A DNA stretch of 64,000 bases, from contig JAUMOL010000011.1 in NCBI GenBank assembly GCA_031295385.1, positions 1-64,000 on the forward strand, given 5' to 3'. The position numbers were made by a program, and so were the translations under genes. A model generated the notes under the pieces. It worked only from the letters and a program-made list of their open reading frames with translations, was not told where the DNA came from and searched no databases. This document shows, piece by piece, positions 26,347 to 35,782 of the stretch. The first letter of the stretch is position 1. Each line of letters begins with the position of its first letter. The stretch comes from Collinsella sp. GTDB lineage: Bacteria; Actinomycetota; Coriobacteriia; Coriobacteriales; Coriobacteriaceae.

Positions 26347-26600
26347 TCTCCCTATATCAACCCGTCCGCGGCGACCTCGGCGTGTCTTCCCGACGCTCGT
26401 CTTTGCAGTTTAATATCCGCCCGCGGCGATCTCTCGCTGGGCAATCCGTTGCTACGGCTGAGGCTTCTTCGTCGAACCGACAGTCTGTGCACGCGTGTGG
26501 CGCCCTGGGCGCTCGCAGAAAAGGGACCTGAGGTTCGCCTCAACGGCTTCGGATCAAACCGCTTCCGGGGTGACTGGCTTATTTGCGGGGGACCGGCCCC

Positions 26601-27713
26601 CTATGCGCCCTCCGCCATGAGTCCGACCGCCCACACCCAGCAGGCGAGCTCGCGCGCCGTGGCCACGTTCGCCTTGTTGTTGTGGACCCCGCGCGCGAGC
26701 AGCGCCTCCCGCCTCTCGACCAGCCTCCGCACGCCCTTGGCGGCATGCCTGCGGGCGACCCGGTCCGGGGCCTGGCCCCTGGCGAGGTCCTTCGGCCGCC
26801 CCGAGCACGTCAGGTAGTGCCACGCGGCCTCGACCAGCGCCTTCCTCAGGTGCTTGTTGCCCGCCTTGGTGATCGCGCCCCTGCGGTCGCTCTCCCCGCT
26901 GGAGTGCTCGGAGGGCGTCAGGCCGACCCATGAGGCGAACGACCGGGCGTTCCCGAACCTCGAGAACTCGCCGGCCTCGAACACGAGGTCGGCGGCCGTC
27001 GCGGTGTCGACGCCCTTGAGGCAGCGCGGGGAGTCGACCCTCCTCCTCCACCTGGGCCTGCGGGCCTCGGCCTCGACGAGCCCCTCGAGCCTCGCCTTCT
27101 CCTCCGCCGCCCGCCTGACCGCGTCGACGTAGTAGGCGAGCACGTCGTTGTCGGCCCCCTCCGCGAACCTAATCGACTCGATCCAGGACCAGTGCGCCCG
27201 GGTCCAGTTGCCCTTCCTGCGGCCGGTGGGCGTCCTCTCGTCGAAGACGAGCCCGTGCCTGAGCAGGAACTTGGAGAGCCGCTGCTTCGAGCGCGAGAGG
27301 TCGTCCCTCGCGTCCTCGAGCGCCCTGGTCAGGTCGCGGGCGGCCTCGCACTCGTCGTCGGGGACCCACACCTCGACCACGTTGCCGACCGACAGCATGC
27401 GGGCGAGGAACTCGGCGTCGTTGCGGTCGTTCTTCCTGCGCCTGTCCGCGCTGGGCTTGATCATCTTCGAGACGGCGCCGACCACGCAGTCGACCCCGAG
27501 GCCGGAGAGCCTCTTCTGCAGGTCGAACCCCGTGACCCCGGACTCGTACACGCACCTGGCCTTTGGGTCCACGGACCGCACCCACTCCGCGACGGCCCCG
27601 GCGTCGTAGCCGAAGGTCGCGCAGCGCACCTCCCCGGTCATGACGTCGAGGGAGACTGCCTTTATCGAGCGGGCGTGGACGTCGAGTCCGACGAAGGTGG
27701 TAGTATCGAGCAT
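26601..27713 (-). CDS. IS110-family DEDD transposase
   Basis: The 370-residue recombinase has an N-terminal RuvC-like DEDD domain (VGLDVHARSIKAVSLD with Asp near residue 11, and NDRNDAEFLARML) and the C-terminal Transposase_20 region (LKGVDTATAADLVFEAGEF, then AGNKHLRKALVEAAWHYL) that carries the catalytic serine region. I start at 27713 behind GGAAGGGG; an ATG at 27728 adds five residues. The frame looks intact. GC is very high and codon use differs from neighbours. Confidence 0.92.
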   Translation of the reverse strand: MLDTTTFVGLDVHARSIKAVSLDVMTGEVRCATFGYDAGAVAEWVRSVDPKARCVYESGVTGFDLQKRLSGLGVDCVVGAVSKMIKPSADRRRKNDRNDAEFLARMLSVGNVVEVWVPDDECEAARDLTRALEDARDDLSRSKQRLSKFLLRHGLVFDERTPTGRRKGNWTRAHWSWIESIRFAEGADNDVLAYYVDAVRRAAEEKARLEGLVEAEARRPRWRRRVDSPRCLKGVDTATAADLVFEAGEFSRFGNARSFASWVGLTPSEHSSGESDRRGAITKAGNKHLRKALVEAAWHYLTCSGRPKDLARGQAPDRVARRHAAKGVRRLVERREALLARGVHNNKANVATARELACWVWAVGLMAEGA

Positions 27714-27866
27714 GGGAGCCCCTTCCATGAATGCGGCGTGGCCGCCGCGGCTGAATTAGACACTCACCATTGTCGGCCTAATCCGCGGTCTTTCATGCAG
27801 CAGGGGCTCTCAATGTTTTTATGTCCTGCTCATATCGTCTGTGCCGGCACCTGGGGACACTCCTTA

Positions 27867-27918
27867 GTCGTTGGGGACGTTCTTAAACGACTGGTCATTC
27901 AAGAACGTCCCCAATGAC
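27867..27918. repeat. 18-bp inverted repeat after the IS
   Basis: Arms gtcgttggggacgttctt and aagaacgtccccaatgac pair with one wobble. Its GGGGACGTTC core also occurs at 26268 on the other side of the IS. Confidence 0.75.
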
Positions 27919-28010
27919 TACCTGCAGAATGAGCGTGGCTGACAGCCGTGCGGCACCGGTCCGCGTGGCGGCGTATAATCGGCGGCAGATGATTCTGACG
28001 TTAGGAAACC

Positions 28011-29987
28011 ATGACCGATAGCATGCAGCAGATGGCGCTCGACACGCTCGGCGCTTATTTTGGCTACACCTCGTTTCGCCCGGGGCAGGACCGCATGGTC
28101 GATGCGATCCTTGCCGGCCGCGATGCGCTCGGCGTTATGCCCACAGGCGCCGGCAAGTCCATTTGCTACCAGGTGCCTGCGCTTATGCTGCCCGGCATCA
28201 CCTTTGTGGTGAGCCCGTTGCTGTCGCTTATGGAGGACCAGACCCGCGCGCTGCTCGCGGCGGGTGCGCGCCCCAGTTATCTCAACTCCAGCCTTACCCC
28301 GGCTCAGCAAAACACCGTGCTCAAGCGGGCGCGCGAGGGCCGCTATCAGCTTATGTACGTGGCACCCGAGCGTCTGCTCGAGCCGCGCTTTTTAGCCTTT
28401 GCGCAGGAAGCCGCGGCGGACGGTGGCATTGGCGTGCCGCTCGTGGCCATTGACGAGGCCCACTGCGTGAGCCAGTGGGGCCAGGATTTTCGTCCCGCTT
28501 ACCTGCAGATTCGTGAGTTTATCGATTCGCTGCCGCGGCGCCCCATCGTGGCGGCGTTTACCGCCACGGCGACCGAGCGTGTACGCGCCGATATCCAGCA
28601 AATGCTCGGCCTGCAAAACCCGGCGACTGTGGTGACGGGCTTCGATCGCAAGAACCTCTACTTTGGTTGCGAGGAGATGGGCGACAAGGCCAAGACCGCC
28701 TGGGTGCGCGACTACGTGATCGCGCATTCGAGCGAGAGCGGCATCGTGTATTGCTCGACCCGCAAGACGGTCGACGCGTTGGCCGCGGAGCTTGCCGAGG
28801 CACTGGGCCCCAGCGGCATTCGCGTGGGCCGCTACCATGCCGGCATGGGCAACGACGCCCGCCGCCAGAGTCAGCGTGCCTTTATCGACGACGACATTCA
28901 GGTGATGGTCGCCACCAACGCCTTTGGAATGGGCATCGATAAGCCCAACGTGCGCTACGTCATCCACAACAACGTGCCCGAGAGCATCGAGGCATACTAC
29001 CAGGAAGCGGGCCGCGCCGGCCGCGATGGCGATCCGGCAAGCTGCCATTTGCTGTGGAACGGCAACGATTTCCGTATGCGCCGCTTTCTGATCGATCGCG
29101 GCGATGCTGCCGATGAGGCGCTCGACGATGAGCAGCGCGCGTGGGCGCTCCAGAACCGTTATCGCCTGCTCAGCCAGATGGAGGGCTACTGCAATACCAC
29201 CGGCTGCCTGCGCGAATACATGCTGCGCTACTTTGGCGACGAGGCTGCGGCCGAGCATGCGGCAGCCGCCGCGGGCGGCACGGCAGACGACGCCGAGGGC
29301 TGCGGCAACTGCAGTAACTGCCTCACGCAGTTCGAGGTCGAGGACGTCACCGATATGGCCCGCGCTGCCGTGCGCTATGTGGCCACGCGTCCCATGCGCT
29401 TTGGCAAGTCGCTGATCGCCGATGTGCTCCACGGCGGCAACACCGAGCGCATTCGCCAGATGCATCTGGACGAGGACCGCGGCTACGGTGAGCTGTCGAG
29501 CGAATCGGTCGGGCGCATCAAGGACATCATCGGCCAGCTGTGCGGCCGCGGTTATCTGGCAACCTCGCAGGGGCAGTACCCGGTCGTGGGGCTGGGCCCG
29601 CGTGCCATCGAGGTCGAGGATGAGGCGTTTGCCTTTACCGTTAAGCGTCGCGCGTCCAAGCGCAAGGCCTCGGCCCGCGCCCGCCGTGCGGTGGATCTGC
29701 TGCGCGAGGAGGCCGAGCTGGATCAGCGCCCGCGCGTGGGCGACGATGCCGAGCTGTTCGAACGCCTGCGCGCCCTCCGCAAGGAGATTTCGACGGAGTT
29801 GGAGATGGCGCCGTATATGGTCTTTTCCGACAAGGCCCTGCGCGGCCTGTGCCGCCTGCGTCCGCGGACGCGCGACGAGCTCATTCAGGTCAACGGCATT
29901 GGCGAGAAAAAGGCTGACGCCTTTGGCGAGCAGTTTATGGCGGCGATTGAAGAATTTGAGTCCGAGCATGCGCGGGATGGAGCGTAA
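28011..29987 (+). CDS. recQ: ATP-dependent DNA helicase RecQ
   Basis: The 658-residue helicase has motif I TGAGKS, the DEAH box in IDEAHCVSQWGQDF (near residue 148), motif VI QEAGRAGRDG, a zinc-binding Cys set (NTTGC ... GNCSNC), a winged helix and a C-terminal HRDC domain. RecQ unwinds recombination and fork intermediates. Length fits long-form RecQ. The ATG follows TTAGGAAA. The next gene starts two bases after its stop, so a GntR regulator is tucked behind it. Confidence 0.95.
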   Translation: MTDSMQQMALDTLGAYFGYTSFRPGQDRMVDAILAGRDALGVMPTGAGKSICYQVPALMLPGITFVVSPLLSLMEDQTRALLAAGARPSYLNSSLTPAQQNTVLKRAREGRYQLMYVAPERLLEPRFLAFAQEAAADGGIGVPLVAIDEAHCVSQWGQDFRPAYLQIREFIDSLPRRPIVAAFTATATERVRADIQQMLGLQNPATVVTGFDRKNLYFGCEEMGDKAKTAWVRDYVIAHSSESGIVYCSTRKTVDALAAELAEALGPSGIRVGRYHAGMGNDARRQSQRAFIDDDIQVMVATNAFGMGIDKPNVRYVIHNNVPESIEAYYQEAGRAGRDGDPASCHLLWNGNDFRMRRFLIDRGDAADEALDDEQRAWALQNRYRLLSQMEGYCNTTGCLREYMLRYFGDEAAAEHAAAAAGGTADDAEGCGNCSNCLTQFEVEDVTDMARAAVRYVATRPMRFGKSLIADVLHGGNTERIRQMHLDEDRGYGELSSESVGRIKDIIGQLCGRGYLATSQGQYPVVGLGPRAIEVEDEAFAFTVKRRASKRKASARARRAVDLLREEAELDQRPRVGDDAELFERLRALRKEISTELEMAPYMVFSDKALRGLCRLRPRTRDELIQVNGIGEKKADAFGEQFMAAIEEFESEHARDGA

Positions 29988-29989
29988 CG

Positions 29990-30745
29990 ATGGCATTCGA
30001 CGATAAAACCGGCCGCGCCGAGGTGTCCGCCGTGCCGCTGTACCAGCAGGTCATGGACGACCTAAAGGGCGAGATCGCGCGCGGCGTGTACCCAGCCGGC
30101 TCGCGCATTCCTTCCGAGATGGAGCTCGCGAAGTCCTACGGCGTGGGGCGCATCACCGTGCGCCGTGCCATCGAGGAGCTGTCGCGCGCGGGGTATCTCA
30201 ACCGCCAGCAGGGGAGGGGTACCTTTGTGTGCGCTCCCAAGCTCAAGCGCAAGATTCGCCAGAAGGGTGACGTCCAGAGCTTTACTGAGGGTTGTGCTGC
30301 CAACGACATGGTGCCGGGTGCGCGTCTGGTGTCGCGCACGGTGGTTGCGGCGACGCACGAGGATGCGGCGTTCTTTGGCGCGGAGCCCGGCTGCGAGCTT
30401 ATCGTGGTCGAACGCGTGCGCACAGCCGACGGCATCCCTGTCATGCTTGAGAACAACGCCTTTGTGCTCGCCGACCATCCCTACCTGCAGACGCTTGCCG
30501 ACAAGGACCTCACGGACAATTCCATCTTTGCGCTCGTTGCCGAGCATTCGGGTCGCGCGCCGCTCAAGTCCGACCCCTGCACCGTGGAGATTGCGCTTGC
30601 CGATGCTCAGGCGGCCCCGCTGTTGGAGGTGCCGGTCGGTGAGCCGCTCTTCTATATGGAGGCGTACTTTACCGATGAGGACGAGCGCCCCTTGCTGCTC
30701 GGCCGCCAAAAGATCGTGGGCTCGCGCTACGTCTTCGACATCTAA
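29990..30745 (+). CDS. GntR/HutC-family regulator of the following SIS gene
   Basis: The 251-residue regulator has a winged helix (residues about 12-78, GRITVRRAIEELSRAGYL) and a UTRA domain. It follows recQ by two bases but is functionally linked to the SIS gene 145 bases downstream: ACAACATAGAAC occurs twice in that gap (30760 and 30822), one near the end of this gene and one close to the SIS start. The spacing suggests a looped or two-site repressor. Confidence 0.88.
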   Translation: MAFDDKTGRAEVSAVPLYQQVMDDLKGEIARGVYPAGSRIPSEMELAKSYGVGRITVRRAIEELSRAGYLNRQQGRGTFVCAPKLKRKIRQKGDVQSFTEGCAANDMVPGARLVSRTVVAATHEDAAFFGAEPGCELIVVERVRTADGIPVMLENNAFVLADHPYLQTLADKDLTDNSIFALVAEHSGRAPLKSDPCTVEIALADAQAAPLLEVPVGEPLFYMEAYFTDEDERPLLLGRQKIVGSRYVFDI

Positions 30746-30757
30746 CGTCCACAGATA

Positions 30758-30833
30758 GAACAACATAGAACAAATTTGCTAAGATGACTTCACGGGCGTT
30801 GTTGCACGTGTTATAAATAGGACAACATAGAAC
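30758..30833. promoter_or_regulatory. Paired direct operator motifs ahead of SIS gene
   Basis: GAACAACATAGAAC at 30758-30771 and GGACAACATAGAAC at 30820-30833 differ at one position and are 62 bases apart, about six helical turns. Confidence 0.6.
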
Positions 30834-30889
30834 GACAGCAGGTACGAGCCGTCGTCGCTCAAAGCCGCCGCACAAGGAGGGGCATCACC

Positions 30890-31858
30890 ATGAACGCACA
30901 TGATCTGGTTCAGGAAATCATCGAGCGCAAGGGCAAGATCGAGAATGTCTTTTGGATCGCTTGTGGCGGTTCGATGATCGACCTGATGCCGGCCAACGAG
31001 CTGCTCAAGCGCGAGGCCACCACGTTTTCCTCGACGGTCTACACGGCACGCGAGTTTTGCCTGATGGCCCCCAAGAGCCTAGGGCCGAAGTCTCTCGTTA
31101 TTGCATGCAGCCACAGCGGCAACACGCAGGAGGTCGTCGACGGCTGCGAGATGGCGTTGGCCGCCGGTGCCGAGGTCGTTGCCCTCACCGACTGCGAGGG
31201 CTCCAAGATCGACAACGGCAAGTGGACTACCTGGGTCTACCCCTGGGGCGAGGGCGTGCCGCAGGCCGAGGTGCCGCAGGGCATCGGCGCTCTGATCGCC
31301 GCCGAGCTGCTCGACCAGCAGGAAGGCTACGAGGCACTCGCCGACATGTACGAGGGCCTCAAGCAGATGGATGCGCTGCTGCCCGCCGCCCGCGAGAAGG
31401 TCAACGCCGAGCTGGGCGCCCGCTTTGCCGAGCTCTGCCAGCAGCACAAGTTCTTCTATATCCTGGGTTCCGGCCCCAACTTTAGCCAGACCTACGCCAT
31501 GGCCATCTGCTCGCTCATGGAGATGCAGTGGCAGCACTGCTGCTACATCCACTCCGGCGAGTACTTCCACGGCCCCTTCGAGGCCACCGAGCCCGGCGTG
31601 TTCTACTTTGTGCAGCTTGGCGCGGGCGAGTGCCGCCCCATGGAGGAGCGCGCCCTTGCGTTCCTCAACACGCACACCGATACGATTATGGTGCTCGACG
31701 CGCTTGAGTACGGTGTGGGCGACGTGCCTGCCAGCGTGCGTTCGTACCTGGAGCCGATCTTCTTCTACAACATGAGCTGCGAGCTGCGCGCCGCCCGCGG
31801 CAAGGTCTTCGACCACAGTCCCGAGGTTCGTCGCTACATGGGCATCGAGCAGTACTAA
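30890..31858 (+). CDS. SIS-domain deglycase/isomerase with its own GntR gene
   Basis: The 322-residue protein has WIACGGSMIDLMPANELL (residues about 22-39), CSHSGNTQEVVDG (about 72-84) and SGEYFHGPFEAT (about 222-233), the SIS phosphosugar loops. It lacks a neighbouring PTS, so its substrate must arrive through a distant transporter or the PTS systems in this window. AAGGAGGGG precedes the ATG. A terminator follows. Confidence 0.86.
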   Translation: MNAHDLVQEIIERKGKIENVFWIACGGSMIDLMPANELLKREATTFSSTVYTAREFCLMAPKSLGPKSLVIACSHSGNTQEVVDGCEMALAAGAEVVALTDCEGSKIDNGKWTTWVYPWGEGVPQAEVPQGIGALIAAELLDQQEGYEALADMYEGLKQMDALLPAAREKVNAELGARFAELCQQHKFFYILGSGPNFSQTYAMAICSLMEMQWQHCCYIHSGEYFHGPFEATEPGVFYFVQLGAGECRPMEERALAFLNTHTDTIMVLDALEYGVGDVPASVRSYLEPIFFYNMSCELRAARGKVFDHSPEVRRYMGIEQY

Positions 31859-31881
31859 TATACCGGGAATAACCTCTCACG

Positions 31882-31914
31882 ACGGGGTCTGCGCTGCGCG
31901 CGGGCCCCGTTTTG
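31882..31914 (+). terminator. Terminator after the SIS gene
   Basis: Arms near acggggtctgcgc and gcgcgggccccgt precede TTTT. One wobble and one mismatch are present. Confidence 0.75.
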
Positions 31915-31948
31915 CGTTGTGGCAGCCGGATTCGTGTCTGCGCGAAAA

Positions 31949-32130
31949 CGAAGGTGAATACTTTTCCGCGAAGTGAACGACCTATTTTGGACCCCCGAAG
32001 CATCCACACTTTTTGACGCCAAAACTGCAGGGAAAACTCGACGAAACCGCAGGAAACGGCGTCCGAAAAGTGTCGATGCTTCGGGGGCTCGTTTTTACTC
32101 GTTCACTTCGCGGAAAAGTATTCACCTTCG
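31949..32130. repeat. 182-bp interrupted palindrome
   Basis: The outer arms (cgaaggtgaatacttttcc at the left, its inverse ending at 32130) continue through aagtgaacga and ccccgaagcat segments to an AAACTGCAGG/AAACCGCAGG centre. The whole fills the gap between a plus-strand SIS gene and a minus-strand dehydrogenase. The centre resembles the repeat at 15461. No coding frame or target-site duplication is evident. Confidence 0.8.
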
Positions 32131-32237
32131 ATTCGCAAGGGCACTGCGTGAGTAAAAAAGGCGGGCCGCGCGGGGGATTTCCGGCGCGGCCCGCTTGGTA
32201 TCGCGCTTAGATTCGCAAGGTTGCGGCAGCCAGCGGC

Positions 32238-33215
32238 CTACTTTGCGTCGTAGGCCTCGGCGTCCCACCAGTCGAGCTGGGCAATGTTGTCGCGGATGTG
32301 CTGGCAGCTCTTGTGGAAGCCCTCGAGCTCGTACTCGGACAGGTCGAGCGTGTAGACCTCCTCGACGCCCTCGGCGCCGATCACGCACGGCAGGGATGTG
32401 AAGATGCCCTCCTCGCCATACTGGCCGGTCATGAGCGTGGAGGCGGAAAGCACGGCGTGCTCGTTGTGCAGCACGGCGGCGCAGACGCGCGCGGCGGAGT
32501 TGGCGACGGCGTACTCGGTGCACTGCTTGCCTTGGTAGGTCACATAGCCGCCCTTGCGCGCGAGCTCCTCGACCTCCATGTGGTCGAAGGCGTACTTGTC
32601 GGGGTTTTCGGCCTGAAGCTCGTTGAGGCTCTTGCCGGCGATGGTCGCGGCCTTAAAGGCGGCCAGCTGGCTAAAGCCGTGCTCGCCGATCATGTAGGCG
32701 TCGATGGACTTGGGGCTCACGCCGACCTTCTTGGAGATCTCGGTGCGCAGGCGGGCGGAATCCAGGCCGCAGCCCGAGCCGATGATCTTCTTGGGATCGT
32801 AGCCGGTCAGGTGCCACAGCTCGGTGCACACGACGTCGCAGGGGTTGGAGATGCTCACAAAGATGCCGTCGAAGCCGGCGTCGACGATGCGCTTGGCAAA
32901 GGAGCGGGCGGCGTCGGTGGTAAAGAACAGCTCGCCGTCGCGGTTGCCGGCGGCCAGCGCGACCTTGCCGGCGGCGTTGACGATGACGTCGCAACAGGCC
33001 AGCTCCTCGTAGTGGTCGTAGCAGTTGACGATCTTGGTGTTGTACGGGACAAACGAAAGGGAGTCGCGCAGGTCCTGGACCTCGGAAGTCACCTTGGCCT
33101 CGTTGATATCGCACAGGTACAGCTCATCGGCAATGCCCTGCATGAGCAGGCTGTTGGCGACATGTGCTCCTACGTGGCCCTGGCCGACCACACCGATCTT
33201 ACGCGTCTGGTACAT
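32238..33215 (-). CDS. L-lactate/L-2-hydroxyisocaproate dehydrogenase family
   Basis: The 325-residue enzyme reduces a 2-oxo acid with NADH. It has the Rossmann loop GVVGQGHVGAHVA (residues about 8-20), ISNPCDVV, the substrate Arg in GLDSARLR and the catalytic His in IGEHGFSQLA. The active-site loop differs from classical lactate dehydrogenase, so branched or longer 2-oxo acids are possible. I start at the ATG at 33215, seven bases after GGAAGGA; an upstream ATG adds 13 unlikely residues. Confidence 0.88.
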   Translation of the reverse strand: MYQTRKIGVVGQGHVGAHVANSLLMQGIADELYLCDINEAKVTSEVQDLRDSLSFVPYNTKIVNCYDHYEELACCDVIVNAAGKVALAAGNRDGELFFTTDAARSFAKRIVDAGFDGIFVSISNPCDVVCTELWHLTGYDPKKIIGSGCGLDSARLRTEISKKVGVSPKSIDAYMIGEHGFSQLAAFKAATIAGKSLNELQAENPDKYAFDHMEVEELARKGGYVTYQGKQCTEYAVANSAARVCAAVLHNEHAVLSASTLMTGQYGEEGIFTSLPCVIGAEGVEEVYTLDLSEYELEGFHKSCQHIRDNIAQLDWWDAEAYDAK

Positions 33216-33425
33216 ATATGTATCCTTCCGGCCGAGTTTTTCGCGTCGAACCATTGTAGCGTCCTGCTACCACTTTGCTAGGCTAAAGCGTCGCAGATTT
33301 TTGGGACATGCCTTAATCTCTACTTTTGGAGTGATTTGGCCGCTGACGGCATCGCTGGGCGATGTGCTCGCGCGGATGGGGCCGCTCGTTGTACCATAGC
33401 TGCAACTGACTCGTAAGGAGCATCC

Positions 33426-34352
33426 ATGCCCATTCGTATTCCCGACGCCCTCCCTGCCGCTGCGCAGCTCGAGAGCGAGAACATTTTTGTCATGACCGAG
33501 TACCGCGCGCTGCACCAGGACATCCGTCCGCTGCGCGTGCTCATCCTCAACCTCATGCCCACCAAGATCGCTACCGAGACGCAGATCATGCGCAAGCTCT
33601 CCAACACGCCGCTGCAGGTGGAGGTGGACCTGCTGCGCACCAAGACGCACGAGGCCACGCACGTAAGCGCCGGCCACCTGGAGACGTTCTACCGCACGTT
33701 CGACGACATCCGCGACATCCACTATGACGGCCTGATCATCACGGGCGCGCCGGTGGAGCAGATGCCGTTCGAAGAGGTCGACTACTGGCCCGAACTCTGC
33801 CAGATCATGGATTGGTCCACCACGCATGTGCACTCTACGCTGCACATTTGTTGGGGCGCACAGGCCGGCCTGTACCATCATTACGGTATCCAGAAGCACG
33901 ACCTGCCGGCAAAGGCGAGCGGCGTGTTCGAGCATTATCTGGTGAAGCCTCAAAGCCCGCTGGTGCGCGGCTTTGACGACCGTTTCTATGCCGTGCATTC
34001 GCGCAACACCGATGTGCGCCGCGAGGACGTGGAGGCCGAGCCGCAGCTTGAGGTCGTGGCCGTGTCCGACGAGGTGGGCCTGTACATCGTCAAGTCGACC
34101 GACAGCCGTCGCTTCTTTGTCTTTGGCCATCCCGAGTACGACACCGACACGTTGCGCCTGGAGTACGAGCGCGACGTGAAGCGCGGACTCAACCCGGAGG
34201 TGCCGGCGCATTACTTTCCAGGTGACGACCCCACCGCCGAGCCGCGCAACGTCTGGCGCAGCCAGGCTCAGTTGCTCTACACCAACTGGCTCAACTACTA
34301 CGTCTACCAGACCACGCCCTACGACCTAGCCCGCGCCGGCGAGGAGCACTAG
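33426..34352 (+). CDS. metA: Homoserine O-acyltransferase MetA, acetyl-CoA type by residue 111
   Basis: The 308-residue enzyme activates homoserine for methionine synthesis. The nucleophile Cys is residue 142 in HICWGAQAG, the catalytic pair lies in FGHPEYD, and the RNYLI-like N-terminus is present. Residue 111 in TGAPVE is Glu; in this family Glu favours acetyl-CoA and Gly favours succinyl-CoA (established for MetA). The gene stands alone. I see no SAM riboswitch in the short upstream gap. Start fits AAGGAG. Confidence 0.93.
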   Translation: MPIRIPDALPAAAQLESENIFVMTEYRALHQDIRPLRVLILNLMPTKIATETQIMRKLSNTPLQVEVDLLRTKTHEATHVSAGHLETFYRTFDDIRDIHYDGLIITGAPVEQMPFEEVDYWPELCQIMDWSTTHVHSTLHICWGAQAGLYHHYGIQKHDLPAKASGVFEHYLVKPQSPLVRGFDDRFYAVHSRNTDVRREDVEAEPQLEVVAVSDEVGLYIVKSTDSRRFFVFGHPEYDTDTLRLEYERDVKRGLNPEVPAHYFPGDDPTAEPRNVWRSQAQLLYTNWLNYYVYQTTPYDLARAGEEH

Positions 34353-34380
34353 GCTACGGCTGCTGCTGTGCCGGCGGCGT

Positions 34381-34506
34381 GACGAGCGTGGATATCCGGA
34401 CGGACGAGCGTGGATTTTCGGACGTTTACAAATCGAGCGTGGATAATCTCCCACTTTTGGCTTGAAACTAGGCTCAAAACGGGAGATTATCCACGCTCAT
34501 TTTTTA
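34381..34506. repeat. Bracketing repeat E1 with 18-bp hairpin
   Basis: The unit contains two gagcgtgga half-copies and a perfect stem gagcgtggataatctccc (34435-34452) with its inverse at 34481-34498. It matches 35783-35902 at roughly four in five positions. The remaining 34507-34795 shows nothing I can assign. Confidence 0.85.
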
Positions 34507-34795
34507 GGCATGTAGATGCCGATGGCTCGGCTAAGCGACGGTGCGTGCAGAGACAAAGTCGCATTTGGCGTAGTCTTGAATCTCGACGGGTTTTTCTTTC
34601 TGATAATCCGATGGACCAAGGCCTCAAAATGTGGAGACAGGGACCTCTCGACAACCGCCCTACCTGCAGATATAAGCCATCAGCCTAAAACGTCCAAAAC
34701 CGTCAAGCATTTGGTCAGCGCCTGGACGGTATTTGGTCAGACTTCGCATGAAACCGTCTGGTACGTTTGCGCCGTTCCAAGATTTGGGAGGCGAC

Positions 34796-35758
34796 ATGGG
34801 AAACATGACGGCGAATCAAAGGCTTGCAAGCCACATTAAAGCATGCGAACAGCAGATGAGCTGCGTGTACGCGCGCACGGCGGCGGAGGCAAAGCAGATT
34901 GAGCGGCGGGCGGAGGTGGGAAGTCTCGAAGCGGTCATGCCGGGGCTGTATGCGCGTCCGGAATACTGGTCCGAGCTCAAGTTTCGGCAGCGTTATCTGC
35001 ATCGGGTGCGGGCGCTTGCGCAAAAGAACCCCGACTGGACATTTTGCTCCTATACGGCGGCTGTTATCTATGGCCTTTCGGTTTCGCATGCCAATTTGAC
35101 GCACATCCATATCGCCGCGATGCCAGCCCAATCGACGACGCCGGGCTCTCAGGTCATTCGTCATCGCTATGCTCATCAAACACGGGCCACCCAGATGGAT
35201 ATCGCCGTAACCGATATCGATCAAACGATTACGGATTGCTTGGTCGATGCATCGTTTGTCGAGGGGCTGATCATCGCGGATTCGGCGCTCCATGAGCAAC
35301 TTTTGTCGAAGGAGCATCTCGTTGAGACTGTTGACAAGCTTGGCCTGAATCGTCGCGGTGTTGTGACGGCGCGCAGGGTTGCACGATGTGCCGATGGGCT
35401 GTCGGAAAGCGGCGGCGAGTCCAAGGCGCGTGCCCTGATGATCGAGCGCGGCTGGCAGACGCCGGAGTTGCAAGTTGAGCTGTTCGACCCGGTTGAGCCG
35501 GGACGACCGTATCGCGTCGACTACTTGTGGCGCGTGGGCGACCGGCTGATTATCGGGGAGTTCGACGGATTTGTTAAAAGCGAGAAGGCGGCGGAGGAGG
35601 GCAAGCTCGCGAAGACGCAGTTCGATGAGCGCCAGCGCGAGTCGAGGCTTTCGCTGCTTGATAACTGCAAGATCGTGCGCTTGTGCTGGGATGATCTAAG
35701 GGATCCGACAAAGTTCGATCGCAAGCTCAAGGTCGCCGGCGTGCCGCGTGCGTGCTGA
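34796..35758 (+). CDS. AbiEi-like winged-helix protein fused to a DUF559/Vsr-like nuclease fold
   Basis: The 320-residue protein starts with a short helical segment and an AbiEi-type region (SLEAVMPGLYARPEYWSELK, then WTFCSYTAAVIYGLS) and ends with a PD-(D/E)XK pattern: GESKAR, VDYLW, IGEFDGFVK. DUF559 proteins are Vsr-like but mostly uncharacterised. The ATG at 34796 follows GGGAGG. GC is mixed. It is bracketed by direct copies of one 120-bp repeat, suggesting acquisition as a cassette. Role (antitoxin, regulator or nuclease) is open. Confidence 0.65.
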   Translation: MGNMTANQRLASHIKACEQQMSCVYARTAAEAKQIERRAEVGSLEAVMPGLYARPEYWSELKFRQRYLHRVRALAQKNPDWTFCSYTAAVIYGLSVSHANLTHIHIAAMPAQSTTPGSQVIRHRYAHQTRATQMDIAVTDIDQTITDCLVDASFVEGLIIADSALHEQLLSKEHLVETVDKLGLNRRGVVTARRVARCADGLSESGGESKARALMIERGWQTPELQVELFDPVEPGRPYRVDYLWRVGDRLIIGEFDGFVKSEKAAEEGKLAKTQFDERQRESRLSLLDNCKIVRLCWDDLRDPTKFDRKLKVAGVPRAC

Positions 35759-35782
35759 GGCAGTTGCAGAGCGTTTGGCTGC

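Larger units (their letters stand above)
26283..27835 (-). mobile_element. IS110-family insertion sequence with 15-bp inverted repeats
   Basis: ATATGAGCAGGACAT at 26283-26297 is repeated as an exact inverse at 27821-27835, bounding about 1.55 kb around the transposase. A long non-coding end (26283-26600) follows the transposase, as in the IS1111 subgroup, and a short end (27714-27835) precedes it. Copies of ccggcac-tggggac lie just outside both ends in direct orientation (26257 and 27844). The inverted repeats may be subterminal, so true ends could extend a few bases. Confidence 0.7.

Noticed and set aside
33255..33425. SAM or T-box riboswitch ahead of metA
   Set aside because: The gap is short and has no recognisable core; it holds a degraded palindrome near 33290.
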